From NCBI GenBank assembly GCA_963576475.1, contig OY754972.1, positions 9,879,062-9,943,061 of the forward strand: a DNA stretch of 64,000 bases. The letters are read 5' to 3'. The DNA comes from Molanna angustata. Taxonomy: Eukaryota > Arthropoda > Insecta > Trichoptera > Molannidae. A model generated the notes under the pieces. That model saw nothing but the letters and a program-made list of their open reading frames with translations, was not told the origin of the DNA and made no database searches. This document shows positions 10,374 to 21,350 of this stretch, in pieces; within the stretch, counting starts at the first letter, position 1, and every line of letters begins with the position of its first letter. Made by a program: the position numbers and the translations under genes.

Positions 10374-11699
10374 AATACTCTTGTGACAGCCACTTGCTAA
10401 TGTGCCCACTGATGGGTGTGGCCTGTAGTCCTGGGGATCTGATTATGACAAATGACAACGCGATGTTAGTCGCTGCTTATTGGAGTGGTAGAGACTTTTT
10501 CACAATATTTCTGATATATAAAACAAACTAACATGTCGTTAGCTTAAAGTAAAATTCGTAGATGTCTTAAGCTAATAGGAAAACAATATAAATTGAAAAA
10601 AGTATTTATTTTTGTAACACCACTGACTCGATAAATGTTACTGAATATTGTTCACTTAATAATTACCAATCATGTTATAAGAGGAAATCTGCGAAACATG
10701 ATGTTACTACTCTAATAGAGATAAATGATTATATTGCTCCAACGGTGACCCTTTTGAAAAACCTGCCATCACTTGGCACAAGTAGACAAATCACATTGAC
10801 CCGTTGACTATGAGAAAGGTATAAATTTCTTCATTATCAACACATCAGATTTGCAATTATGTTGTGAAAATACTATATAGCAGTGCATATTGAAAGAATG
10901 TTTTGATTGTGGCTGCAACATATTATGAGCTTTAAGGGACTAACAACGGCCTCTTATAAAACTCTGAAAGAACCTAAGAATTCGGAGAAACCTTAAATCT
11001 TGCAGATACTGCACTTAAAGTGCCAAAAAGAACTTATTATAAAGAATCAGCAGACTAGCTGTGAAGATAAGAATGCACCGTATTTTTACAAAAAGTCTTG
11101 ATAGGCCCTGAAGTTTAGGGATTACAATCCAGCATCGTTTTCAACCCAGCAAGATTTTTGCTAGATCTGGCGATTTAAGATTTTTGATAAAAACTCAAAT
11201 ACTCTCATTAGTATAAGACAACTTAGTTGTATTCGTATTTTTAAGTATATGTTTAAGTATAATTATTATATTGATTAATGTTTTGTACAAAGCAAAACAT
11301 TTCTCCATGACAATGACTTTTTTCTTTATATTGGTAAATCTCCAAATTCTTTTGTTGCATACTCGTATTTCAACTTTATTACAAAAGATGAAGATTATGT
11401 GTATCTAAGTGTTGTTACAATTTTGTGTGGAATTTTAATGTTTTAATAAAACAACGTAGTATTTTTCGACATTGTTTGGAAAATGAATTGATTGCGGACT
11501 GTAAATAAAATGAAAAAAATGGACTATAAACAGCTTTGAAATCTATCGTAGGATGGTGTGATTTTCTTGGATTCACATGATCTCGAATGTTAAGATTTGA
11601 CGTAGAGCAAACATCCACAGAGATCTCTTCATTGCTGATTATTGAACTCCGTAAAATTTCAAATTTTGGCCATGGTATGTGATTACTTACTAACTTATC
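10374..11699. other. No gene recognised
   Basis: AT-rich, non-tandem sequence. Short open frames on both strands lack recognisable motifs. I see no terminal repeat pair here. Confidence 0.5.
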
Positions 11700-11925
11700 A
11701 GCCATGTTCCATCCACTGCTGGATGAAGCCCTCTTCTAAAATTTTCCACTCTGTTCTGTCTTAAACTCTTTGCTGACATCCAAGACCCACATGCTGGACA
11801 ATGTCATCTGTCCACCTTTTTAGTGGTGTTCCTACGTTTCTTTTCTGGTCCAGGGCCTCCACTTCAGAATTCATCTAGGTAACCATCAGACACTGTCTTG
11901 CCTCGTACAACACTCACTGCCATTT
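11700..11925 (-). pseudogene. RTE-like LINE 3' fragment, lineage beta
   Basis: The minus strand translates to RNVGTPLKRWTDDIVQHVGL and, after a stop, EWKILEEGFIQQWMEHG. This aligns with the ORF2 end of the copy at 51.6 kb (GRPQKRWPDDIV, then EWKLLEEAYIQQWRDG). A stop and substitutions mark it as dead. No (GAA)n tail or target duplication remains at its 3' end near 11700. Confidence 0.7.
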
Positions 11926-12454
11926 GAGGCTTGTTGAGAGGTTACAAATACAATATGCTTTTGCTCAGCTAGTCATCCAAGGAAAGATTGTGGGCCATGA
12001 ATCGCTTCACTCAATCACAACACCCAATCACAGTAAACCTTCAACATACACGAACCAGTCGCTTCTCGAACTCCTTAGCTATGGAACGATCTTCCGAATT
12101 CTGTGTTTCCACCTTCGTACAACCCGGGTATTTTTAAACCTACGCTCCCAACGCTACGTAGTGCGCTTCTTCGGAAGAGTAAAATGGACCTAATTCCTAA
12201 TAGCTGGTGTCCCCTACGTAAACATGTTAAAAAAAAATTAATAGGTCTGAATATCACACAAAATTTGCATTTAACGTAAGTAGATCCTTTGTTGATATTT
12301 ATTTATTTTTTGATTCTTCCTCAATTGCATAGGAAAAATCATAAAAATAAGGAAACAAATCAAACATCTTTAATTCTATTCCTTTCTACTACGTAGAAAT
12401 AGTTTTTTTTTCCACAACCAGTGTTTCCGGCCCGGAGTAGCAAGAGTTCCTCGA
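11926..12454. other. Unclassified, partly GC-richer sequence
   Basis: 11930-12200 is less AT-rich than its surroundings and carries an open frame of 89 codons that I do not recognise. It may be another decayed transposon segment upstream of the beta fragment, but nothing decisive is visible. Confidence 0.35.
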
Positions 12455-12605
12455 ACTTAACCTTTTTCTTTTGAGGCATCTCTCAACTGCTGTTGGAAGG
12501 ATCTTTTATTTTTACAATCAACAATCATCTCTTTTCAAACCTTTTCTTATCCATCCACGACCCGCGATGTGGACAATTTCTTCGACCGATTTAGAACATA
12601 GACCG
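12455..12605 (-). pseudogene. RTE-like LINE 3' fragment, lineage beta, second copy
   Basis: Minus-strand translation gives VEEIVHIAGRGWIRKGLKRD, parallel to DDIVPVAGSGWVRKAQKKDE in the 51.6-kb copy. A decayed end follows (CAGCAGTTGAGAGATGCC, then a purine-rich AAAAGAAAAAGG tail). Stops interrupt the frame. Confidence 0.6.
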
Positions 12606-12939
12606 CTAGCACAGAAATCCAAAGACTTTCAATTTTGCAATGATTGTAAGACATTTTTTGTGAAAGTTTTGCAGTATTAAATCTAGTTTTTTTGCCTCTT
12701 GACATATTATACGTAGACTATCTCACATTAATTTTTATTGTGAATATTGTGTAGACTATATTTTTATTTCCGTCGAGGTAATATTGCGATCTGTAATATA
12801 CCTTTTACTCTCCACTTGTATGTAACAGTGAAGAGTTACGATTTTCACAATTTTTAATAGTATTTTTTCATTACTTTCACAACAGGGATAATTTTATTTC
12901 GTGTTGCTTTTTATAGAAGTTTTGTAGGTACTACGTCAC

Positions 12940-13062
12940 ATATAAATTTAACACGCACCCAATAACAAGTTGCCACATTCTAGAGACTTGTGTTTTTTTA
13001 TTCTCACAGATCCAGACTGAAAACCCAATATTAAAATCTATATCTCCATTGAGAAAATCCGG
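12940..13062 (-). mobile_element. SINE family A fragment
   Basis: The reverse complement contains TTTTCAGTCTGGATCTGTGA, then TCTAGAATGTGGCAACTTGT and TATTGGGTGCGTGTTAAATT, the middle of family A. The tRNA head and 3' tail are missing or decayed. Confidence 0.75.
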
Positions 13063-13557
13063 CAGAAAAATTAAAATGCTCTCACGTTATGGAAACATGT
13101 TTTTTATGGTTGTTTCATTTAAGTGTTAAATGGAAATAGGCATTATTAAAATGCATACAAGGATGGTAAACTTTTCAATATGAAAAAATGCACAGTAACT
13201 GATTGATAATCTCTATAAACATTAAAAAAGGCTTAAGCAAAAATAATATCTAGGTGACAATACTTGAGTTCTTCTTCCTACCCTCTTCCTTTTCATAGCA
13301 TTTTTTCCTTTCATTGCTATTATATTAGGTATAGGTATACTGTTTTTCTATTCAGTCTTTTTTTTTCTCTTCTCTACTCTAATCTTTATTTTAAACATAT
13401 GATTACCTTATTGCCATAGTAGGTACACACTGCATATTTAACATTAACCCTGGTTGGTTGGAAGAAATTGACGTTTAGAAATAAACCGCCAGTGTACCTA
13501 CAAGTAATATGTACAGAAAGTTTCAAACAAATAAACAATATAATAAATAATAAAAAT

Positions 13558-13572
13558 ATATGTAATTGTAAC
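13558..13572 (+). repeat. Target-site duplication, left
   Basis: ATATGTAATTGTAAC is repeated exactly at 13737-13751, bracketing a short LINE 3' end. Confidence 0.85.
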
Positions 13573-13736
13573 GAGGAAGAGGCAGACCGCTGGCAACATG
13601 GTGGACGAGTGTCGAGAGGGAGCTGGCGGCACAAGGTGTCCCACAGGAGACGACGCAGAGTCGCAGATCATGGCGACTGATGATTAGGAGGCCCGACCCC
13701 GGATGAACTGGGATAGAGGGGCAGGAAATGATGATG
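13573..13736 (+). mobile_element. 164-bp LINE 3'-end insertion with 15-bp TSD
   Basis: The insertion starts GAGGAAGAGGCAGACCGCTG and ends in an ATGATGATG tail. Its translation contains RGRPLATWWTSVERELAAQG, the GRP..RW..D-type end of LINE ORF2 proteins. The flanking 15-bp exact duplication is strong evidence for target-primed reverse transcription. The ATG-type tail differs from the GAA tails of the alpha and beta families, so this is probably a third LINE family. Confidence 0.8.
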
Positions 13737-13751
13737 ATATGTAATTGTAAC
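13737..13751 (+). repeat. Target-site duplication, right
   Basis: ATATGTAATTGTAAC, identical to 13558-13572. Confidence 0.85.
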
Positions 13752-14570
13752 TTAATCAGCCCAGCTTTGATTTCATGATTTTCAAACCAGAATTCCGTTA
13801 ATATCACCGAATCATAAAGAAATATTTGTTTTATTTGTAGAGTTATGTGTTGTCCACAACCCACTCAATTTTTTTACATTTTTTTTTAACCGGCAACATT
13901 ATCTAATAGTCGATAGTTTGTTCTGGCATTAGGATTGAATAATGAGAAACATTATCCATCAATAGATTAGACCAAAGATCTCACGGGTATAGTATATAGG
14001 TAGGTTGTATTATGAGTATCTATTGAGGTAACAAATCTCGTAATTTCAAACCTCGTGTTTAGATCAGTCAATTATTCATCATCGCTCAAATGATTTATTG
14101 GCATTTCTCCTATACGAAACCAATAATCGTCATTAATAAAGACGTTACTTAGAAACAATACTAAATTACTCCACTCTGACATGCCATAATGGTGCTGAGG
14201 TATACCTATACAAAATCATACTACAAACATACGAGAATATCAGGCGTAACGAACTGAAATCAAACAAACCGCAGTGATTCAACATACTATCTCAGGCCAC
14301 AGATATGATATTGCAATTAGCTTTTAGTTCGTTGAGTAACTAAAGCGAGATATTTTAATCTCTCATCTATCCAACATCCCTATATGCAGCCGAAACCAGG
14401 AAAATAAAATCTAGTGATCGAGCCAGGATTGACGCATTTGAATAGTGGTGTTGGACAATAACATTTTATATAAAGATATGTTGTATGAGAACAAAATTCT
14501 CTGCAAAAAATGGTACAGTTTAAAGAATTCTTACTAAATCACCAAGAAAGAGCAAGGAATGACGGAATAA
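13752..14570. other. No gene recognised
   Basis: AT-rich sequence with no motif, repeat pair or domain-bearing open frame that I can identify. Confidence 0.5.
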
Positions 14571-15224
14571 CTAGTGCTTAGTAAACGCACAGATTTTTGG
14601 GCTGTCAAAGTTGACATTAAACGCAATAATTCAAATATAAAAATAACAAATAGTGATCAAAATCATTAAAGTAGGTAAAAATATGTTGACATATATAAAT
14701 TTACTCCTAACCTCAAATGGCAAAGGTGTTAATAATTTTTCCTACAACCAATTTCTATTCAATTAATAAAACAACTCACTCACGCAAGTCGCTATTATCA
14801 TTAAAAACTAACTAAACCTAACCGAAAATTATACGGCTTGTAATAAAATACGACAACGAAATAATAGTGTGATGTGTACGTAAATCTCCATTCATGTCAA
14901 TTTTTAGGTTAGGTTTAGTTAATCTTTAATGATTATAGCGACTCGCGAGAGCGAGTTGCTTTATAAATTGATTGGAAATTGGTTGTAGGTAAAATTTTAT
15001 CCACACTTTTGCCATTTGAGGCTGGGAAAAAATTTATTATGTATTCGGATTAGATCACATTCTTCAAATAAATTAGATTTCTCAACATATTATTTAAGTA
15101 ATTGTATGACACTTACTATTTTTAATACTTATTATTATTTGTGTTGTAAATTTTCGCATTTAATGTCATCTTTGACAGCTCATCCGACATTGGTAAAATG
15201 ATCTGTGCATTTTCTAAGCTCTAG
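14571..15224. mobile_element. Foldback element, about 650 bp, arms over 250 bp
   Basis: Left-arm sequence is mirrored in the right arm throughout: CTAGTGCTTAG with CTAAGCTCTAG at the ends; GGCTGTCAAAG..GACATTAAA with TTTAATGTCATCTTTGACAG; CAAATGGCAAAGGTGTT with the segment around 15006; and AACTAAACCTAACC (14811-14822 region) with GGTTAGGTTTAGTT (14909 region). A roughly 75-bp unpaired centre separates the arms. One arm-like segment also occurs inside the element at 32519-32866. It has no coding capacity, so it would need a transposase from elsewhere. Confidence 0.8.
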
Positions 15225-16384
15225 TGACGAAATACTTAAGTGAAAATATTTCTTTCTGAGTGCAAATATTATCTGCAAGTATTAAATCGATCTTAATATA
15301 AACAAAAACCCCACACTTATAAATATAATTTACTATGAGCGTCCTATAGCTGAATGTGAGTAAGATGTACGCGGTACATAATTTTATTCTTTCTTTCAAC
15401 AGTAGCTACCCAGTATATATTAATTGATTTTCTCAAACAAAATTCAATCGTCAAAACATCATGATGAATAGTCTCTCCATTCAATGGATTGATGTAGGTA
15501 CATCAAAGCATGATATTATGATGCTTACATTTTGTTAATTATTTCAAAATAATATGCTTACCTATATGAGTATTCACATTATACATAACAACAAAGTTTC
15601 ACGACCTCAAAAATTAATACATGCTATATTCAACACACCTTAATCAATATTCTATGTTGATATGTACCAACCTTTATATACATTATGACATGTATAATAT
15701 TTTGTATGACCACTAATTGTTATAGATATTTTTATGGTACATTTACGACTATGAGTAATTAGAATATTTTAATATAGTTTTTAGGTATGGCGTACAATTA
15801 CTATATACCATTTTTCTTGTGTCATCCAAAAGCTGACTTCATAATCAGATTCAGTCGTTATTTATGTACATTTTTTAGATAAATTATACCTCTTTAACTA
15901 CCAATAATAATTGACGTAAATTAAAATATTTAATAAATTCGTTTATATTTTTTTATAACTGTTTAGATAATATGTAATTTTATATCTGTAATTTTCTTTG
16001 TATTGTTGCGAATTTGCCACCATAGGTACCTACTTAGAAAGTACATCCGTGTGCAAGTAGTTATAAACGCGCGAGGAAAGGTCATCGACCACTAGTATCA
16101 GCTGTACAACAATATCCTTTTTAATCATATGTATCATACCCAGAATAGAGCCCTCATGGACTTTACTGAAAGCACCTTAAACCTTAAGGGTCACTCATTG
16201 GCCCTCGGTTTGGTCTTTCCCGAAAGTACCTTAAACCTCAAGGGCTCCAGTCTACACTACAATATAGGTAACAGCAATAATTTGATATTTCAAATGTTTA
16301 TTTTCAATTATAGTATAACTTCTCAATTTTACAGTGTGCAGGTACCTAGCTGTTTCAGAAAATATTTTTTCTATTAAAGGATCT
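15225..16384. other. No gene recognised
   Basis: AT-rich. Two related segments at about 16160-16190 and 16218-16240 share AAAG.ACCTTAAACCT.AAGG, a small local duplication. Otherwise nothing is identifiable. Confidence 0.45.
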
Positions 16385-16650
16385 TGTGGCGACACAGCGT
16401 CTAGCGACTGCCCTGTCAAATAGATACATACGAGTTCCTCCTAGCGTCCAATCAGCGAGCATCGATCTTTCTGGAATTCGGCCCTAGGGAGGTATTTAAC
16501 TGAACGAACAAGCGACGCGCTTCAGTGTCAACCTCTCCTCTTTCTTGTTAATTCCTTATGTGCATTATTTAGTGAATTTTTATTGTATATATGTCTGAAC
16601 CTAAAATATAGTACATATTTAATATCATAAATAAAATATTTTTACGAACC
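16385..16650 (+). mobile_element. Possible solo LTR
   Basis: The segment starts TGTGGCGACACAGCG, has a TATA-like GGTATTTAAC at 16491-16500 and a poly(A) signal AATAAA at 16630-16635, and is less AT-rich than its flanks. This TG start / promoter / AATAAA order is that of a short retroelement LTR. No second LTR is present, and flanking ATCT repeats are too short to prove a TSD. The right end is uncertain. Confidence 0.4.
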
Positions 16651-16859
16651 TGGTATCTTTCGCTTAAAATAACTGAATGAAGTGTGATCAATTCAATAAT
16701 AGAATAAATTGAATTAATGTTTTTTTAAATAGGTTTATCAAATATAATGATAAAATCTATATACCTATATAATGTAAAATGGAGAAAAATTTTCAGAGAA
16801 CAAGATTTTTTTGATACAAAAAAAAACAGACATTTTGCCCTGCCGCCTACAAATAAAGT

Positions 16860-17540
16860 CTACGAATAAACTAACTCGAACAAAAAGTGCAACTGCCATC
16901 ATCTACCGGAGCAAGGATTGGGCTCTATATCCTTTGACGTCCACTGTAATACGTCCTATTTCTGTTTTTTACTAACTCTGAAACCGTTAATTGTTCTCAT
17001 GCATCGCTCGGGCCATGCAATATTGTAACTATAGAGGCCTTAACAGAAAGTGGCACCAATAGTTCAGGGTCCCCCAGTCACAAGTCGTCTCCTAAGTTAA
17101 AATAATTTGACATCTCATTTTTTTTATCGATCTACATAACTCGATACGCCTTGTCGATTTCGGGAAAGGGGGTGCCGTAGCACCCAAGTACATATAGGGA
17201 TTGCTGTACATGTGAAAGCGATACCAACCTCTGTCTGTGACACTTCTCCCTTGCCCGCGACAACTACTCAGCTACAACCGGGACTACTGCTTTATGCTTT
17301 GCATTTGTTTCCATGTGCTCAGCCAACACTGGACCAGCCGCTCCCTTAAGGGGACGTCACCACAACTTAGCAATATGTGGGTCTACGCCTGGTGATCTGA
17401 TGGGACGTCCCCGCCCAACAGTAGGTCGAAGAGATTGAGACCGCGTCCTTGGGGTGAGTGATCTCAAACCTTTCCCTCGATCCAAGACCGACGCTAGTCT
17501 TATATACAAGTATGACGCCTCACATAGCGAGGTGCCATCA
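16860..17540. other. Unclassified GC-richer block
   Basis: This stretch, especially 17150-17540, is clearly richer in G+C than its surroundings and contains GC-rich words such as GGGACGTCACC and GGGACGTCCCC. No open frame of note crosses it. It could be the 5' untranslated part of an unrecognised retroelement or unique regulatory DNA; the sequence alone does not decide. Confidence 0.35.
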
Positions 17541-17830
17541 GGTTGATTATTTTCAAAAATAACAATATATTAAAATTCCTAAAAGAAAGTGGGGCTATAA
17601 TCAACTCTAAGTTCGCCATTACATTATATATAGCAAAAGATATCAATATATCAGTATTAAGTATCAATAAGAAAAACTACAAAAACAAACTTTACAACGA
17701 GCACAACTTTTCCAATAGAGTATTTCAAAAATATCTAATTTATATGGAAGGGGTATCATTTATCTTGATGCAAACGTTGTATGGCAAAAAGAAATGATAA
17801 GTATTTATTAGGCTTCTGTAGATGCTCTCA

Positions 17831-18476
17831 TGAGTAACGCAGAAGAGTCCTTCCCCATCATAATAGATGGAGTGCAAATTGAAACAATAGACAGTATCTA
17901 GGCCATATCGCGATGCTTGCCAAAGAAAATCAAGAGGCAGAAATAGAGAGAAGACATGGCCTTGCCTGGGCAGCTTTTGGAAAATTATCATACATTCTGA
18001 AATCCCGTAAGTACTCCCATTATTTGAAAAAGAAGCTATTTGATGCATGTATTCTCCCAGTGCTTACTTATGGAATGGAAACATCGGTCCTAACAAAACG
18101 AATAATTCACAAGCTGTTAGAGACACAGAGAGCTATGGAGAGAAAGTTGCCGGGTATTTCAATAAGAGACAGAATTCAGAATGTCATGACAAGAGAAAGA
18201 ACCAAAGTAGCCGATGTAGCGAAAAGGTTCACTGGTCTAAAGTGGAGCTGGGCTGGGTATATTGCCTGATGCCAGGATTCACGATGGACCAAAAAGATCG
18301 TAGAATGGCGACCGAGAACAAGCCGAAGAGGTGTTGGCAGACCCCAGGCAAGGTAGTCTGATGACATCAAGAAATGTGCCGGAGGGAGATGGATGCAGTG
18401 TGCCCAAGACAGGGAGTTGTGGAGGATTAAGGGGAGGCATATGAAAAAACAGGCTGAAAAAGAAAAAGAAGAAGAA
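17831..18476 (+). mobile_element. 5'-truncated RTE-like LINE insertion, lineage beta
   Basis: ATGCTCTCA flanks the insertion at 17822-17830 and 18477-18485. The tail is AAAGAAAAAGAAGAAGAA. The decoded ORF2 region runs from IIIDGVQIETIDSI through GLAWAAFGKLSYILKSRKYS, CILPVLTYGMETSVLTKR and KWSWAGYIA. That corresponds to the stretch after the RT core in the copy at 51.6 kb. A stop near 17900 and another at 18267 break the frame. It is too short to hold the endonuclease or RT domains. Confidence 0.8.
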
Positions 18477-18989
18477 ATGCTCTCAAGTTCAGCAAATAAA
18501 TCTTTAAATGCAATATGTGATATCGCTATTGTAATCTAAAATATTTTGTTATTGCAGTGGAAAGTTAGCTTTGACCACTAATCATTCGTTATACATGGGA
18601 TAATCTCTCATTTATTAAGTTGTAGATCGATAAATGGACCAAGATGATACTGAATGGTAATATTTCATATTGACAGCACTCGGTCCGCTGTCGAACTCAG
18701 TCATTGATTAAATAATACAAGACAAATAATACGAGGACCCACCAATTTGTCATACGAAACAAGAACTGCTCGATTTGGATATTTAAATGTTCCATTAGAA
18801 GGTGCCTCCATGGACACAAACAGGGCAGCCTCCATACATCTCAAGATAAAATAATAAATATAAACAAAAACATCTTATGAAGCATGCAGAAAACGAGTAG
18901 TTTGTGGCCAACGCTAAACTCTCACCAACAAGTCACTCTATAAAATATTCAAATTTTGTATGGAAAATATTCAATGAGATTGTTACGTT

Positions 18990-19985
18990 ATTTTTTTCCA
19001 ACTGTGGATTTGTTCAGGAGAACTTTGTTCTCTTAACATATCGACAATGTATCAAGCCAGAATACGCGAGAATTGTATGGAGAGGTCTACTTTTTTCACG
19101 GCTTTTCCAACTTTGAAGTCAAAAAACACCAACTTAGAGGCTTCGCAGCATATATGTTCCATACACGGATTTACTCAGAATTCGGAGTAGAACATTTCGT
19201 GTGTCTGTGTGTGTGTGTCTGTGTGTGTGTCCGTCCCCCCCTTATAACTTTTGATCCGCTCAATTTACAGAGCCCAAAATTTCAGAATATATAAACAGTT
19301 ATAGGCCTACAAAACTTTTTTACTCAGAATTTCGAATTTTTGTTTCAGTCAGGGGTTATCAACTTTTGAATTTTTACTTTATTTTTCCATATATCTCAAA
19401 AACCATAAAAGCTAGAACGCTGAGAATTTGTACAAATATAGACAAATACAAAATCTCAAATTAATTTTTTCAAAAAAATTCCAGGGTTTCTCAAACATTT
19501 TTTATTAAGAAAAATATTTTTTTTATGATAAATTTATGAGTTTAACTGCCTATATTTCCGAATTTTTCAAAAATATCGAAAAAAGCCGAAACACCCCAAC
19601 TAGATAATTTAATTTTCTATGAAAAATACAAATATTGTATTAGCACATCTCAAACTTTTTTTAATAATTTTTATAAAAATTGAATTTAGTGACGACATTG
19701 CTTCATACAATTTGTATGTCAGTCGCCTATACACAATATGTAAGAAGTTTTAATAGTTTGATAGGTACTTAATCTCCAAACATACATACAGAACCATCAT
19801 GCTGTTTTCATATTCCGGGTAGGAAAACAGGACTGACCTCCATACTGTCCTATCTTGACATACATACCAACATGTGTTAAAATTTTCAATAATTTGGATT
19901 TATGGGTTAATAGTTTGATTCTTATTCTTCAACTATACATACTATCGCTATCGACAGTTGGATCTCATGTGTTACATGCAACTAG
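18990..19985 (+). mobile_element. Dispersed repeat R1, longest copy (A)
   Basis: Four copies occur in the window: this one, 28226-28400, 59100-59565 and, inverted, 61244-62042. Shared landmarks are CCAACTG..GATTTGTT, CACCAACTTAGAGGCTTCGC, a (TG)n tract at 19198-19234, TTATAACTTTTGATCCGCTC, TTTCAGTCAGGGGTTATCAA and the end ATGTGTTACATGCAACTAG followed by T. CTAG-T is the classical Helitron 3' end, and a small CATGT/ACATG hairpin lies just before it. This suggests a non-autonomous Helitron, but the 5' end is not defined. Nothing coding is present. Confidence 0.7.
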
Positions 19986-19986
19986 T

Positions 19987-20682
19987 ATTAAAATATTTCA
20001 TTATGAAAACTTGATAATTATTCAATACAATTTTATGAAAATGAAGTGCCTTTTTACCAATTTGAAAATAAAAATGTCAAATTTTAAGTTTCCTGAGATT
20101 AAGGTCACTTTGAAATATTTAATAGTTAAAAAAATTGAGAAGCACTATATCCTTAGATATCCTTCAAAATCAAATGGGGTGAGATATACATAATAATTTG
20201 AAAACAATCGAATGAGTACTTTAGTCTATAATCGATAAAGTAAAATAAACACGCTGTACATAGCACACAATAGAGAGCACATAGTACACACCACACACAC
20301 ACACAGATACATTGTGATGAAACTTTCACAATACAATCTCAGCATGATCTTTCTTTTGGGTCACAATCCTATGATTGGTCTGCACTGTTTCTTGGGATGC
20401 CATCATGGGCCTTTAATATGGTAGTTTGCCCTTGCTTTACACATTCTATGCCGTTGACCATTTAGGTTCATCCGCCTTTGGGGAGCTTTTCACACCCCAG
20501 GACATAAGAGTGCCCTATCCAGTTTTATCCCGGAGGAAAAGTTGGTGACCAGCTAATGCCGACCAGCATTCGATACTAGTTGGTCTCAGCATGATACTAG
20601 TTGATAATCTGCAATAAAAAAATAGCCTAAAAAATTGCGGAATACCCACTATATCCTCTTGGGTTAGTGAGGAGTAAAAATA
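19987..20682 (+). mobile_element. Dispersed repeat R2, copy 1, interrupted
   Basis: It matches 34725-35117 and, inverted, 55590-56420. Shared parts are GAAAACTTGATAAT, AAGTTTCCTGAG, a CA-rich tract, ACATTGTGATGAAACTTTCA and the end CTTGGGTTAGTGAGGAGTAA. The copy starts immediately where R1 ends and is split by a 235-bp insertion. It has no coding capacity. Confidence 0.7.
20349..20583 (-). mobile_element. 235-bp retroposed insertion with 12-bp TSD
   Basis: TCTCAGCATGAT occurs at 20337-20348 and 20584-20595, and the flanks rejoin to give the intact R2 sequence seen at 35.0 kb. Read on the minus strand, the insertion ends GTGACCCAAAAGAAAG, a purine-rich 3' tail. It is GC-richer than its surroundings. 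I see no recognisable protein or tRNA head, so it may be the 3' end of a LINE or an unknown SINE. Confidence 0.8.
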
Positions 20683-20894
20683 CGTATAAATCATTTCATT
20701 GTTAATTTATTTTGATTTAACCTAATAAATTATTAATTATATAAATAAATTATTAATTATAATTTCGTTAAAAACAATATGTTTTTAACGAAATTGTGAT
20801 TATTAAAAACCTTTTTTGATCCACGTTCGATTTCTTTTTTTAACGCGGTCACAATATGTTTTTTTCTTATTTATTTCACAGTTGAAAACATTCT

Positions 20895-21050
20895 TTCATT
20901 CATACCATCATAGAATAACCCACAATATGGGGTAACCAGAGAAAGGTGTGTGGATGAGCATAACCTTACTCAAGGAATCGCGACATAAGATGCGTTTTTC
21001 CCCACGCACCAGTCTCGTCTCATTTAAAAGAATATGAAAATATGATACAA
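20895..21050 (+). repeat. Dispersed repeat R3, copy 1
   Basis: CCCACAATATGGGGT..CCAGAGAAAGGTGTG..CCTTA..AAGGA..GCGACA..CAC.CCAGTCTCGTCTCA is shared with 21185-21350 and 54080-54270. The family type is unknown. Confidence 0.6.
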
Positions 21051-21184
21051 CTATTTTATTCATCTTGCACAAAAAGCGTAAATGTTAAAAAAAACATATC
21101 TTTCAAATAATTATTGAAAGATATTTCTTTAGACATTTTATCATAGATTAAATTATTTTATCTTATTCTTTTTGAAACACAGAT

Positions 21185-21350
21185 ACCTACCATCATGTAT
21201 ATCCCACAATTTGGGGTCACTGGCGACGGGTGTGCGGGTATGCATTAGCTTATAAAAGGAAGCACGACAAATGTGTGTATCATCACACGTCAGTGTCGTC
21301 TCACCTAAAAAGGCAAAATTATAAACGGGTGGTGAACCTCACTGCGGAAC
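21185..21350 (+). repeat. Dispersed repeat R3, copy 2
   Basis: ATCCCACAATTTGGGGTCAC, AAAAGGAAGCACGACAAATG and GTGGTGAACCTCACTGC define the family. It lies 135 bp after copy 1 in the same orientation, so the two may be a local duplication. Confidence 0.65.

Noticed and set aside
17543..17797. 84-codon frame as a gene
   Set aside because: Asn/Lys/Ile-rich translation typical of AT-rich non-coding DNA; no motif.
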